Source of the DNA: Oxalobacter sp.
GTDB taxonomy: Bacteria > Pseudomonadota > Gammaproteobacteria > Burkholderiales > Burkholderiaceae_D
Assembly: GCA_012512465.1 (NCBI GenBank)
Contig: JAAZED010000070.1
Coordinates: forward strand, 1 to 13,098
Direction: 5' to 3'
DNA length: 13,098 nt
This document shows positions 7,514 through 13,098 of this stretch, piece after piece (position 1 is the stretch's first letter; each line of letters begins with the position of its first letter). The position numbers were made by a program, and so were the translations under genes. The notes beneath the pieces are model-generated. The model worked only from the letters and a program-made list of their open reading frames with translations, had not been told where the DNA came from and did not search any database.

Positions 7514-8622
7514 ATATACCTGACAGAACAACGATAGTGAATTTTTTCAGAAGGTATGTGACAGTTCTGGATGGACCGCTGGCACTGATTGTTTTTCTGA
7601 TTGTTTCTACCGGACTGATTACGCTTTATTCGGCAGGGATTGATTTCCCGGGGCGCATAGAAGACCAGTTGCGCAATATCCTGCTGGGTTTTGTTATCAT
7701 GTGGATTGCTGCCAGTGTGCCGCAGCCGGTCCTGATGCGGTTGGCCGTCCCGCTGTACACTATTGGCATTGCCCTGCTTTTGGCAGTTGCCATGTTTGGC
7801 CTGATCAGAAAAGGCGCTCGCCGCTGGCTGAATGTCGGCATGATTATCCAGCCTTCCGAGATGATGAAAATAGCCGTTCCCATGATGCTGGCGTGGTTTT
7901 TCCAGCGTCGTGAGGGACAGCTCGGCTGGCGGGAGTTTCTGGGTGCGGCAGTTTTGCTTGGCATTCCTGCCGCGTTTATCATGAAACAGCCTGATCTGGG
8001 TACCGCGCTTTTGGTTACCGCATCCGGCTTTTACGTTATTTTCCTGGCAGGCCTGTCGTGGAAAGCCATCGCGGCGCTGGTGGCGACGGTGGCCGCCAGC
8101 CTGCCCCTTGCATGGAGCATGCTCCATGACTATCAGCGCCAGCGAGTCATGATGTTGATTGATCCTTCTTCCGATCCGCTTGGAAAAGGATTCCATATCA
8201 TCCAGTCCATGATTGCCATTGGTTCGGGAGGGGTGACCGGAAAGGGGTGGTTACAGGGAACACAGGCATATTTGCATTTTGTGCCCGAACGAACGACAGA
8301 CTTTATCTTTGCGGTTTATGCCGAAGAATTCGGTCTGATTGGCAATATTGTGCTGCTTATTTTATACCTGATACTTATCGGGCGCGGCATGACGATTACC
8401 ATGCAGGCGTCATCGCTTTTCTCACGCCTGTTGGCCGGTGCCATTACCATGATGTTTTTTACCTATGCATTTGTGAATATGGGAATGGTGAGCGGTATAT
8501 TGCCTGTTGTGGGGGTTCCACTCCCCTTCATGAGCTATGGCGGGACAGCAATGGTTACCCTGGGCTTCGGTACCGGTATTCTGATGAATATCCAGCGACA
8601 CCGGAAGCTGGTGCAGACTTAG
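7510..8622 (+). CDS. rodA: SEDS peptidoglycan glycosyltransferase RodA (MrdB)
   Basis: A 370-residue polytopic protein of the SEDS family, full length, with about ten hydrophobic segments. Recognisable parts are GARRWLNVGMIIQPSEMMK (102-120), KQPDLGTALL (159-168), the extracellular loop ERTTDFIFAVYAEEFGLIG (260-278) and the C-terminal PFMSYGGTAMV (339-349). Asp264 in TTDF corresponds to the catalytic aspartate of RodA. It polymerises lipid II into glycan strands as the partner of PBP2. The ATG lies within the mrdA stop (ATGA). A perfect 18-bp palindrome (8111-8128) sits inside the gene, and a small hairpin overlaps its TAG stop. Confidence 0.97.
   Translation: MNIPDRTTIVNFFRRYVTVLDGPLALIVFLIVSTGLITLYSAGIDFPGRIEDQLRNILLGFVIMWIAASVPQPVLMRLAVPLYTIGIALLLAVAMFGLIRKGARRWLNVGMIIQPSEMMKIAVPMMLAWFFQRREGQLGWREFLGAAVLLGIPAAFIMKQPDLGTALLVTASGFYVIFLAGLSWKAIAALVATVAASLPLAWSMLHDYQRQRVMMLIDPSSDPLGKGFHIIQSMIAIGSGGVTGKGWLQGTQAYLHFVPERTTDFIFAVYAEEFGLIGNIVLLILYLILIGRGMTITMQASSLFSRLLAGAITMMFFTYAFVNMGMVSGILPVVGVPLPFMSYGGTAMVTLGFGTGILMNIQRHRKLVQT
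8111..8128. repeat. 18-bp perfect palindrome inside rodA
   Basis: CATGGAGCATGCTCCATG is its own reverse complement with no central spacer. It lies over codons 201-207 (AWSMLHD). Overlapping it, CATGACT (8125-8131) can also pair with AGTCATG (8145-8151). It is probably chance in coding sequence, but a gapless 9-base arm is uncommon. Confidence 0.5.
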
Positions 8623-8634
8623 GGTCAACCTAAG
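8618..8634 (+). repeat. Small hairpin over the rodA stop codon
   Basis: CTTAGG (8618-8623) and CCTAAG (8629-8634) pair around GTCAA. The first arm contains the TAG stop of rodA. No T-run follows, so I do not call it a terminator. Confidence 0.35.
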
Positions 8635-8699
8635 AAAGACCAGTGAGCGCATCATTTGGTTTACAATGGCAATGTTGCTTTAAAGAATGATTTTGCCGT

Positions 8700-9794
8700 A
8701 TGGACTCAAAACAGATGAATGCTATTGTTGATCGCTTTGTCTCAGACAACACACAATCTTTCTCTATTTCCATCAATCTGCTGGTTGTATTGTTCGCCGT
8801 GTGTTGCTTGATGCTGGCAGGGTGTTCCACTACCCCGAAATCGTCCGGAAGATATCCGGGAAAAACATCCGGAACAACCGCTTCTGCCGGAACCGGTTCA
8901 GGCCTTCCCAAGGCCGGCTCCGGACGGGGAGGGTACTATCTGGATGATGGTCCGATGGAATACACACCGGAAGACCTGATGAATACGCCCGATGCCATTC
9001 CCCGTGTAGAGCCCTATGCCCGTGCAGCCAACCGGCCCTATACTGTATTTGGCAAAACCTATGTGCCCGTCACGAACAACCGCCCTTATAAAGTTCAGGG
9101 GCATGGCAGTTGGTACGGCAAAAAATTCCATGGCAACAAGACCTCATCCGGTGAGGTTTATGACATGTTTAAAATGACAGCAGCCCATCCGACATTGCCG
9201 CTTCCCTGCTATGTGCGTGTAACCAATGTCAATACAGGAAAACAGATTATTGTCAGGGTGAATGATCGCGGCCCGTTCCATTCTGACCGGATTATTGACC
9301 TGTCCTATACCGCAGCAATGAAGCTGGGATACCTGAATCAGGGAAGTGCGCTTTTAGAAGTTGAGCATCTTTTGCCTGATGAAATCGAGCGCATCAATCT
9401 GGCAAGAACCAGTAATCCACCACCTATACAGCAAAGTACGCCCCAGACGGTTGCTGTCGCCCAGCAACCTGCTGTAGAGCAACAGACAAAACCGGCTGTC
9501 GTTGTGGCGGTGGCATCAACCGGTGCGGCCGGTAGTGTCGTTACGGCAAACCAGCCGTCAAAAGTGGTTGCCTATTACCTGCAGTTGGGCGCCTACCAGC
9601 AAATCGGAAATGCACAGGCAACACAGGCTGAATATGCCTTGAACTGGGCGCACATCCTGCCAGGAATGGAACTTGTCATGGCAGACGACTATTACCGTTT
9701 GTTTGCCGGGCCGTTTGGTTCACAGGAAGAAGCGGATTATGCCGCCCAGCAAATCGAGAGCACCGGACGTCGTCCATTGGTTGTCAGGCGCTGA
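8700..9794 (+). CDS. rlpA: RlpA-like septal-ring lipoprotein with DPBB and SPOR domains
   Basis: A 364-residue predicted outer-membrane lipoprotein. A hydrophobic segment (about 25-41) ends in the lipobox LAGC, with the lipidated cysteine at 42. A Ser/Gly/Pro-rich linker follows, then a double-psi beta-barrel (about 134-222) with WYGKKFHGNKTSSGE, TAAHPTLPLP and NDRGPFHSDRIIDLS. A Gln/Pro/Val-rich linker (240-288) leads to a C-terminal SPOR domain (about 291-364, YYLQLGAYQ onward) that binds denuded glycan. Glu152, Asp155 and His163 lie where RlpA lytic transglycosylases have their active site. In Pseudomonas this family cleaves naked glycan strands during division. The ATG at 8700 gives an unusually long, acidic region before the hydrophobic core; ATG at 8715 is an alternative, and neither has a strong Shine-Dalgarno site. 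It lies 77 bases after rodA, so read-through from the mre-mrd operon is likely. The bidirectional terminator follows. Confidence 0.93.
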   Translation: MDSKQMNAIVDRFVSDNTQSFSISINLLVVLFAVCCLMLAGCSTTPKSSGRYPGKTSGTTASAGTGSGLPKAGSGRGGYYLDDGPMEYTPEDLMNTPDAIPRVEPYARAANRPYTVFGKTYVPVTNNRPYKVQGHGSWYGKKFHGNKTSSGEVYDMFKMTAAHPTLPLPCYVRVTNVNTGKQIIVRVNDRGPFHSDRIIDLSYTAAMKLGYLNQGSALLEVEHLLPDEIERINLARTSNPPPIQQSTPQTVAVAQQPAVEQQTKPAVVVAVASTGAAGSVVTANQPSKVVAYYLQLGAYQQIGNAQATQAEYALNWAHILPGMELVMADDYYRLFAGPFGSQEEADYAAQQIESTGRRPLVVRR

Positions 9795-9809
9795 TTTGTG
9801 CAAAACGAT

Positions 9810-9841
9810 AAAAAAGCGCATGATGATCATGCGCTTTTTTT
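9810..9841. terminator. Bidirectional intrinsic terminator between rlpA and dksA
   Basis: GCGCATGAT (9816-9824) and ATCATGCGC (9826-9834) form a perfect stem around a single G. Six A residues (9810-9815) lie on the left and seven T residues (9835-9841) on the right. Each strand therefore has a stem followed by a U-run. It sits between the convergent rlpA (stop 9794) and dksA (stop 9869) and should end the elongasome transcript on one strand and the dksA transcript on the other. Confidence 0.92.
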
Positions 9842-9868
9842 ATATGGTGTCAAAAAAGTAAAAGCGAA

Positions 9869-10324
9869 TCAGTCGCCATACAATTTCTGTTTGAGTTCAC
9901 GGCGCTGTTGTGCTTCGAGCGACAAGGTAGCGGTTGGACGAGCCAGCAGTCGCGGAACACCAATAGGCTCACCTGTTTCTTCACACCAGCCATATTCTTC
10001 AGCATCAATGCTGGCAATGGATTGCTGTACTTTTTTCAGAAGCTTGCGCTCACGATCCCGCGTCCGCAGTTCAAGTGCATGTTCTTCCTCAATGGTGGCA
10101 CGATCAGCCGGGTCCGGAACCAGTGGAGTGTCCCGAAGGTTTTCTGTCGTCTCACCGGCATTCTTGATGAGCGTGCTTTCAAGTTCTTTCAAACGGTTCC
10201 TGAAAAAAGCAAGCTGGGCAGGATTCATATAATCCTTCTCACCCATTTTCAGAATCTGCTCTTCAGTGAGGAGTACATTATCTGCTGATTTTGCAGATGC
10301 CGCCTTTTTCGCTTTTGTCTTCAC
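9869..10324 (-). CDS. dksA: RNA polymerase-binding transcription factor DksA, one-cysteine type
   Basis: With a GTG start at 10324 the product has 151 residues, exactly the length and numbering of Escherichia coli DksA. The coiled-coil tip DPADRA puts Asp71, Asp74 and Ala76 at the family positions. The EEHALELRTRDRERKLLKKV segment (about 80-99) is the second coiled-coil arm. The globular domain has YGWCEETGEPIG, in which Cys114 is kept but the other zinc-finger positions are Thr117, Ser135 and Ala138, so a normal zinc site cannot form. DksA enters the secondary channel of RNA polymerase and, with ppGpp, represses rRNA promoters and activates biosynthetic ones. The GTG is chosen because AAGGGAG (10333-10339) stands 8 bases before it. 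An in-frame ATG at 10372 would add 16 residues with no family match. The gene ends at the bidirectional terminator and lies downstream of the G3E GTPase gene on the same strand. Confidence 0.95.
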   Translation of the reverse strand: MKTKAKKAASAKSADNVLLTEEQILKMGEKDYMNPAQLAFFRNRLKELESTLIKNAGETTENLRDTPLVPDPADRATIEEEHALELRTRDRERKLLKKVQQSIASIDAEEYGWCEETGEPIGVPRLLARPTATLSLEAQQRRELKQKLYGD

Positions 10325-10332
10325 GTTGCTTA

Positions 10333-10339
10333 CTCCCTT
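10333..10339 (-). promoter_or_regulatory. Ribosome binding site that decides the dksA start
   Basis: AAGGGAG on the minus strand lies 8 bases before the GTG at 10324. No comparable site precedes the upstream in-frame ATG at 10372. Confidence 0.75.
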
Positions 10340-10355
10340 CACTTTGTGTGGGTTA

Positions 10356-10361
10356 ATTATA
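10356..10361 (-). promoter_or_regulatory. Candidate -10 box of dksA
   Basis: A perfect TATAAT on the minus strand, which would start transcription about 25 bases before the GTG. The -35 window at 17 bases reads TTATTT and is poor, so an activator or another promoter farther upstream may be used. If correct, the upstream ATG at 10372 would not be transcribed, in keeping with the GTG start. Confidence 0.35.
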
Positions 10362-10412
10362 AAACCGGGCAACTTTATAAATAAGATAAGTATTGCACAA
10401 TGGATTCAAAAG

Positions 10413-10438
10413 TTCTGCAAGTAAATTTATTTGCAGAA
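10413..10438. repeat. 26-bp near-perfect dyad between the GTPase gene and dksA
   Basis: TTCTGCAA (10413-10420) and TTGCAGAA (10431-10438) are perfect inverted repeats. The centre contains the palindrome TAAATTTA (10422-10429), and only the G10421/T10430 pair breaks the symmetry (a wobble in RNA). On the minus strand CTTTTG follows the stem. It could be a weak terminator of the GTPase transcript or an operator about 90-115 bases upstream of dksA. Confidence 0.6.
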
Positions 10439-10508
10439 ATGACCCCAGTCAAGCTCCACAAAATTAATTAATCCATAATACTACTGTTTTTTCATCCATA
10501 TATCCAGT

Positions 10509-11522
10509 TTATATCAGACACCCCGTCAACCCTTCCCTGAAAGCAGACTCCGGCAGATCCTTTCCGATGAAGACCATTGTGCTTTGACGCGTTTCACCAT
10601 CTGCCCATTTTTCCACGATATCCGAGCCCATCAGCTGGTGCACGCCCTGAAAGACGACCTTGCTGTCCGCATTTTCCATATAGAGAATGCCCTTGTATCG
10701 CATCATCTGGCTGCCGTATGCCTGAAGCATTTTTGACAGGAAATGATTCAGCATGTCCGGATTGAAAGGGCGTTCGCTCCGGAAAACGAAGGCCCGGATA
10801 TCATCCAGATGACGGGCATGTCCATGATGGCAATCCGGTCCACAGGGTCCCTCGTGATGATGACTGTGATCGGCAATTGGTATGGTGACATCCAGGCTGC
10901 TGTTCAGGTGAAAGCCTTTCAGGCCCAGTACCTTGTCCAGTGCAATGCATCCGAAATCAACCCTGTCGATAGTTGCTTGCGGATTGATCCGGTGAAGACG
11001 CGCAATCAGTATGTCGATTTCATCTGCGGAGACAAGATCGGTTTTTGAGAGCAATATGCGATCGGCAAATCCTGCCTGGCGTCTTGCTTCTTCAAACTCA
11101 TCCAGTTGTTGCATGGCATGAACGGCATCGACCAGTGTGACAATACCGTCTATCAGGTAGGCACGCGAGACATCCGGGTCCATGAAAAAGGTCTGAACAA
11201 GAGGGCCGGGGTCAGCCAGTCCGGTCGTTTCAATAATGACGCGGTCAAAATCCAGTGTACCGGTGTCACGTTTTTCTGTCAGCGAATTCAGGGCAATAAC
11301 CAGATCACCCCGCACAGTACAGCAGATACAACCATTGCTCATTTCAATGATTTCTTCGGCGCGGGTTTCTACCAGAATGGAACTGTCGATATTTTCCGGC
11401 CCGAATTCATTTTCGATGACAGCGATTTTCTGCTGGTGATTATCAGTCAGAATCCGGTTCAAAAGCGTGGTTTTTCCGGCGCCGAGAAAGCCGGTAATGA
11501 TGGTGACGGGAATCAGTGCCAT
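10509..11522 (-). CDS. COG0523 / G3E-family GTPase, putative metal chaperone (CobW/YjiA-like)
   Basis: A 337-residue protein of normal family length. Motifs are Walker A GFLGAGKTT (11-19), the metal-binding CICC (Cys65, 67, 68) of the CxCC type, Walker B region ETTGLADP (98-105) and the base-recognition motif SKTD (159-162) in place of NKxD. A His/Cys-rich insert (about 219-238, HSHHHEGPCGPDCHHGHARH) divides the GTPase from the CobW C-terminal domain. The family couples GTP hydrolysis to delivery of zinc or other metals; the exact client here cannot be told from sequence. There is no cobalamin gene nearby, so a CobW role is not supported. The ATG at 11522 is 11 bases after the xerC stop without a clear Shine-Dalgarno site, suggesting translational coupling. 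A -1 frame at the end of xerC continues into this gene. dksA follows 184 bases downstream on the same strand. Confidence 0.9.
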   Translation of the reverse strand: MALIPVTIITGFLGAGKTTLLNRILTDNHQQKIAVIENEFGPENIDSSILVETRAEEIIEMSNGCICCTVRGDLVIALNSLTEKRDTGTLDFDRVIIETTGLADPGPLVQTFFMDPDVSRAYLIDGIVTLVDAVHAMQQLDEFEEARRQAGFADRILLSKTDLVSADEIDILIARLHRINPQATIDRVDFGCIALDKVLGLKGFHLNSSLDVTIPIADHSHHHEGPCGPDCHHGHARHLDDIRAFVFRSERPFNPDMLNHFLSKMLQAYGSQMMRYKGILYMENADSKVVFQGVHQLMGSDIVEKWADGETRQSTMVFIGKDLPESAFREGLTGCLI

Positions 11523-11533
11523 AGTGTTTTGTG

Positions 11534-12508
11534 TTATTTCTTTTTTGCCCGGGGATGGGCGGCATCATAAATACGGGCAAGGTGCTGAAAATCCAGGGCG
11601 GTGTAGATCTGTGTCGAGGCAATGGATGCATGCCCCAGCATCTCCTGTACGGCACGCAGATCGCCGGATGACTGGAGAATGTGGGATGCAAAAGAATGCC
11701 GCAGGACATGGGGATGGACATTGAGTGGCAGGCCCAGTGCCTGTGCATGCGCCTTCAGTCGCATCTGCACGATACGCGGTGTCATGCGGCGTCCGCGCTG
11801 ATTGATGAAAAGTGCGCGCTGTCCATCAGCTTCTTTTGGTTGTATCAATTGCTCACGCACAGACAGCCATGCCTTGATGGCGTCGATGGCAGCCTGGCCA
11901 ACCGGCACAATCCGTTTTTTATTGCCTTTGCCTGTTACAAAAATTTCCTGGTCATTCAGGTTAATCCAGCTAAATGAGGTATAGCCGTTTTCCTGGATAT
12001 GGCGCACATCCAGCCCGGTCAATTCAGATACCCGCAAACCACTCGAATACAGCAGTTCAAACATGGCCTGGTTGCATATCGGGGTGATCGTATCATCCTC
12101 TCCGTGGTGAGGAGGCGCTGATGGCGTGGCAACCAGTTGTACTGCATCGTCTACTGAGAGCGCTTTGGGCAGGCCCTTCACCCGCCGGGGTGCCTTGATG
12201 GTTTCTGCCGGGTTGGCCGGCAGCCCGGTCTGTTCAGCCAGCCACTGATAAAAACCCCGCCAGGCAGAGAGCTTGCGGGCAATGGAGCGGGGATTCATTC
12301 CTGACGCGTGCAGCCTGGAAACAAAACGGCGTATCTGGTGATGTGTCAGCTTCCCCAGCGGGATATCCTCTGACATCTTCTGGAGCTGGAAGAGATCCCG
12401 CCGGTAATTATCCACCGTATGGCCTGACAATTTTCGTTGTGTCAGCAGGCCATCCAGATAGGCATTGATAGCTGCCTCATCTGTCTGGAATACCTGACGG
12501 GCGGGCAT
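11534..12508 (-). CDS. xerC: Site-specific tyrosine recombinase XerC
   Basis: From the ATG at 12508 the product has 324 residues. The N-terminal SAM-like core-binding domain is at about 10-100 (YLDGLLTQRKLSGHTVDNYRRDL). The catalytic domain has all six expected residues: Arg159 (GLRVSEL), Lys194 (TGKGNKKR), His267 and Arg270 (HVLRH), His293 (LGHAS) and nucleophile Tyr302 (IYT). XerC acts with XerD at dif to resolve chromosome dimers. It is about 25 residues longer than the E. coli protein, mainly through an insert near 129-145 (PSAPPHHGEDDTI) and another near 175-186. An in-frame TTG at 12523 would add five residues and overlap the upstream stop by 8 bases; with the ATG the gap is 7 bases. 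Neither start has a clear Shine-Dalgarno site. The last codons GCA AAA AAG AAA TAA contain a slippery heptamer. The neighbour upstream is DUF484, the usual partner of xerC in proteobacteria. Confidence 0.94.
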   Translation of the reverse strand: MPARQVFQTDEAAINAYLDGLLTQRKLSGHTVDNYRRDLFQLQKMSEDIPLGKLTHHQIRRFVSRLHASGMNPRSIARKLSAWRGFYQWLAEQTGLPANPAETIKAPRRVKGLPKALSVDDAVQLVATPSAPPHHGEDDTITPICNQAMFELLYSSGLRVSELTGLDVRHIQENGYTSFSWINLNDQEIFVTGKGNKKRIVPVGQAAIDAIKAWLSVREQLIQPKEADGQRALFINQRGRRMTPRIVQMRLKAHAQALGLPLNVHPHVLRHSFASHILQSSGDLRAVQEMLGHASIASTQIYTALDFQHLARIYDAAHPRAKKK

Positions 12509-12515
12509 ACGGGTT

Positions 12516-13098
12516 TCAACCAATAAGACACATCAGGGCTGCGCTTGCCGTCTGGGAAATTTCAGACAGAAAATCCGTCGCCATATCGGCACGGAAACGG
12601 GCGGCATCGGGCGAACCAAGAACCAGCAGTCCAAAGGTGCCGGTTTCTGTTTTGAGTGGAATCAGGGCAATGGATTCAATAAAAACCGATTCGCCAAACC
12701 AGTGGCTGGCTTCAAAATCATTGTTTTTTCCGCAGTAAGGCGCCTGCAGGCCCTGGGCAAAAATCCGGATAGCTTCTGATACATCCTGTGTAAACCATTC
12801 GTCTGCATACTGTTCATCAATATCCCAGAGCCGGAGCGTTGCCTGCGGAATGGAGAAAATGGTCTGTAATTCTGAAACCAGCGTTTTTGCACGGTCTGAC
12901 TCCTGCTGTACTTTCAGGATAGCGCGTGTCCATTCCTGAATGCGGTGCATCAGGGTGTCATTATCCCGGGCGATCCGGACGAGCTCAGCAATGCGCAATT
13001 CCAGTCCCTTGTTTTTTTCCCGCACGATTTCGATTTGCCGTTCATGCAGCGAAATGGCTTTACCCAGAAGCGGGCTTGTCAGTTGGACATCAGCCAGC
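12516..13098 (-). CDS. DUF484 family protein, N-terminus off the window
   Basis: The frame is open from the right edge to a TGA at 12516-12518, giving 193 residues of a family usually near 225-235 residues, so only the first part of the protein is missing. The visible start has LADVQLTSPLLGKAISLHERQ, then REKNKGLELRIAELVRIARDND, typical of DUF484. A helical stretch (first 60 or so visible residues) is followed by a GAF-like domain (HWFGESVFIESIALIPL, then GTFGLLVLGSPDAARF near the end). The GTG at 13025 is inside the conserved stretch and is not the start. The function is unknown; the gene commonly lies between dapF and xerC in proteobacteria. Here it ends 7 bases before the xerC ATG, so they are likely one transcript. 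Confidence 0.9.
   Translation of the reverse strand, partial: LADVQLTSPLLGKAISLHERQIEIVREKNKGLELRIAELVRIARDNDTLMHRIQEWTRAILKVQQESDRAKTLVSELQTIFSIPQATLRLWDIDEQYADEWFTQDVSEAIRIFAQGLQAPYCGKNNDFEASHWFGESVFIESIALIPLKTETGTFGLLVLGSPDAARFRADMATDFLSEISQTASAALMCLIG

Noticed and set aside
7300..8196. 298-codon open frame on the minus strand across the mrdA-rodA junction
   Set aside because: It lies wholly opposite two certain genes, and its product has scattered His/Gln/Arg/Asn-rich composition with no recognisable domain. It is a by-product of the codon use on the other strand.
8660..8688. Promoter for rlpA (TTTACA with AAGAAT, or TACAAT at 8662-8667)
   Set aside because: The first pair would leave a leader of only about five bases, and the second has no -35 hexamer. 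Read-through from rodA explains expression.
10509..11522. CobW role in cobalamin synthesis for the GTPase
   Set aside because: No cobalamin gene is visible, and the CICC motif plus the His/Cys-rich insert fit the wider COG0523 metal-chaperone family.
11534..12508. Integrase of a mobile element instead of XerC
   Set aside because: Its neighbours are housekeeping genes in conserved order (DUF484-xerC), no att-like direct repeats or phage genes are present, and its sequence fits chromosomal XerC.
13023..13025. GTG at 13025 as the start of the DUF484 gene
   Set aside because: Conserved DUF484 sequence (LADVQLTSPLLGKAISLHERQ) continues upstream in the same frame to the window edge, so the gene is partial.

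Overview
The window reads as ordinary chromosomal DNA of a betaproteobacterium, most likely Burkholderiales and close to Oxalobacteraceae. Reasons: the MreB and MreC sequences and the mreBCD-mrdA-rodA-rlpA order, a GatCAB amidotransferase operon placed divergently next to mreB, a DUF484-xerC-G3E GTPase-dksA block, and a DksA of the one-cysteine type. Base composition looks close to half GC by eye, lower than most Burkholderiales, which would fit Oxalobacter. That genus assignment is inference from memory of the families, not a search.

Layout. (1) 1-2574, minus strand: gatC-gatA-gatB (gatB runs off the left edge), the tRNA-dependent amidotransferase that makes Gln-tRNA(Gln) and/or Asn-tRNA(Asn). 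(2) 2575-2817: an AT-rich divergent control region with A-tract repeats, candidate back-to-back promoters and two inverted repeats. (3) 2818-9794, plus strand: mreB, mreC, mreD, mrdA (PBP2), rodA (mrdB) and rlpA, i.e. the elongasome that drives lateral wall growth, plus a SPOR-domain lipoprotein. mreC/mreD and mrdA/rodA overlap by ATGA and are translationally coupled, while the mreB-mreC and mreD-mrdA spacers carry hairpins. (4) 9810-9841: a strong bidirectional intrinsic terminator between convergent rlpA and dksA. (5) 9869-13098, minus strand: DUF484 (partial), xerC, a COG0523/G3E GTPase and dksA.

How the genes work together. MreB filaments, MreC and MreD organise RodA (glycan polymerase) and PBP2 (transpeptidase) for rod-shaped growth; RlpA acts on peptidoglycan in the envelope. 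DUF484, XerC and the GTPase are packed end to end and probably co-transcribed; XerC resolves chromosome dimers. DksA mediates ppGpp-type control of RNA polymerase.

I found no mobile element, CRISPR array, RNA gene or clearly novel system. No stretch without a gene exceeds about 245 bases. The observations most worth a second look are a DksA with only one of four zinc-finger cysteines beside a putative metal-chaperone GTPase, a large dyad between those two genes, a slippery heptamer at the very end of xerC whose -1 frame runs into the GTPase, and several unusually long perfect inverted repeats, two of them inside coding sequence (mreC and rodA).
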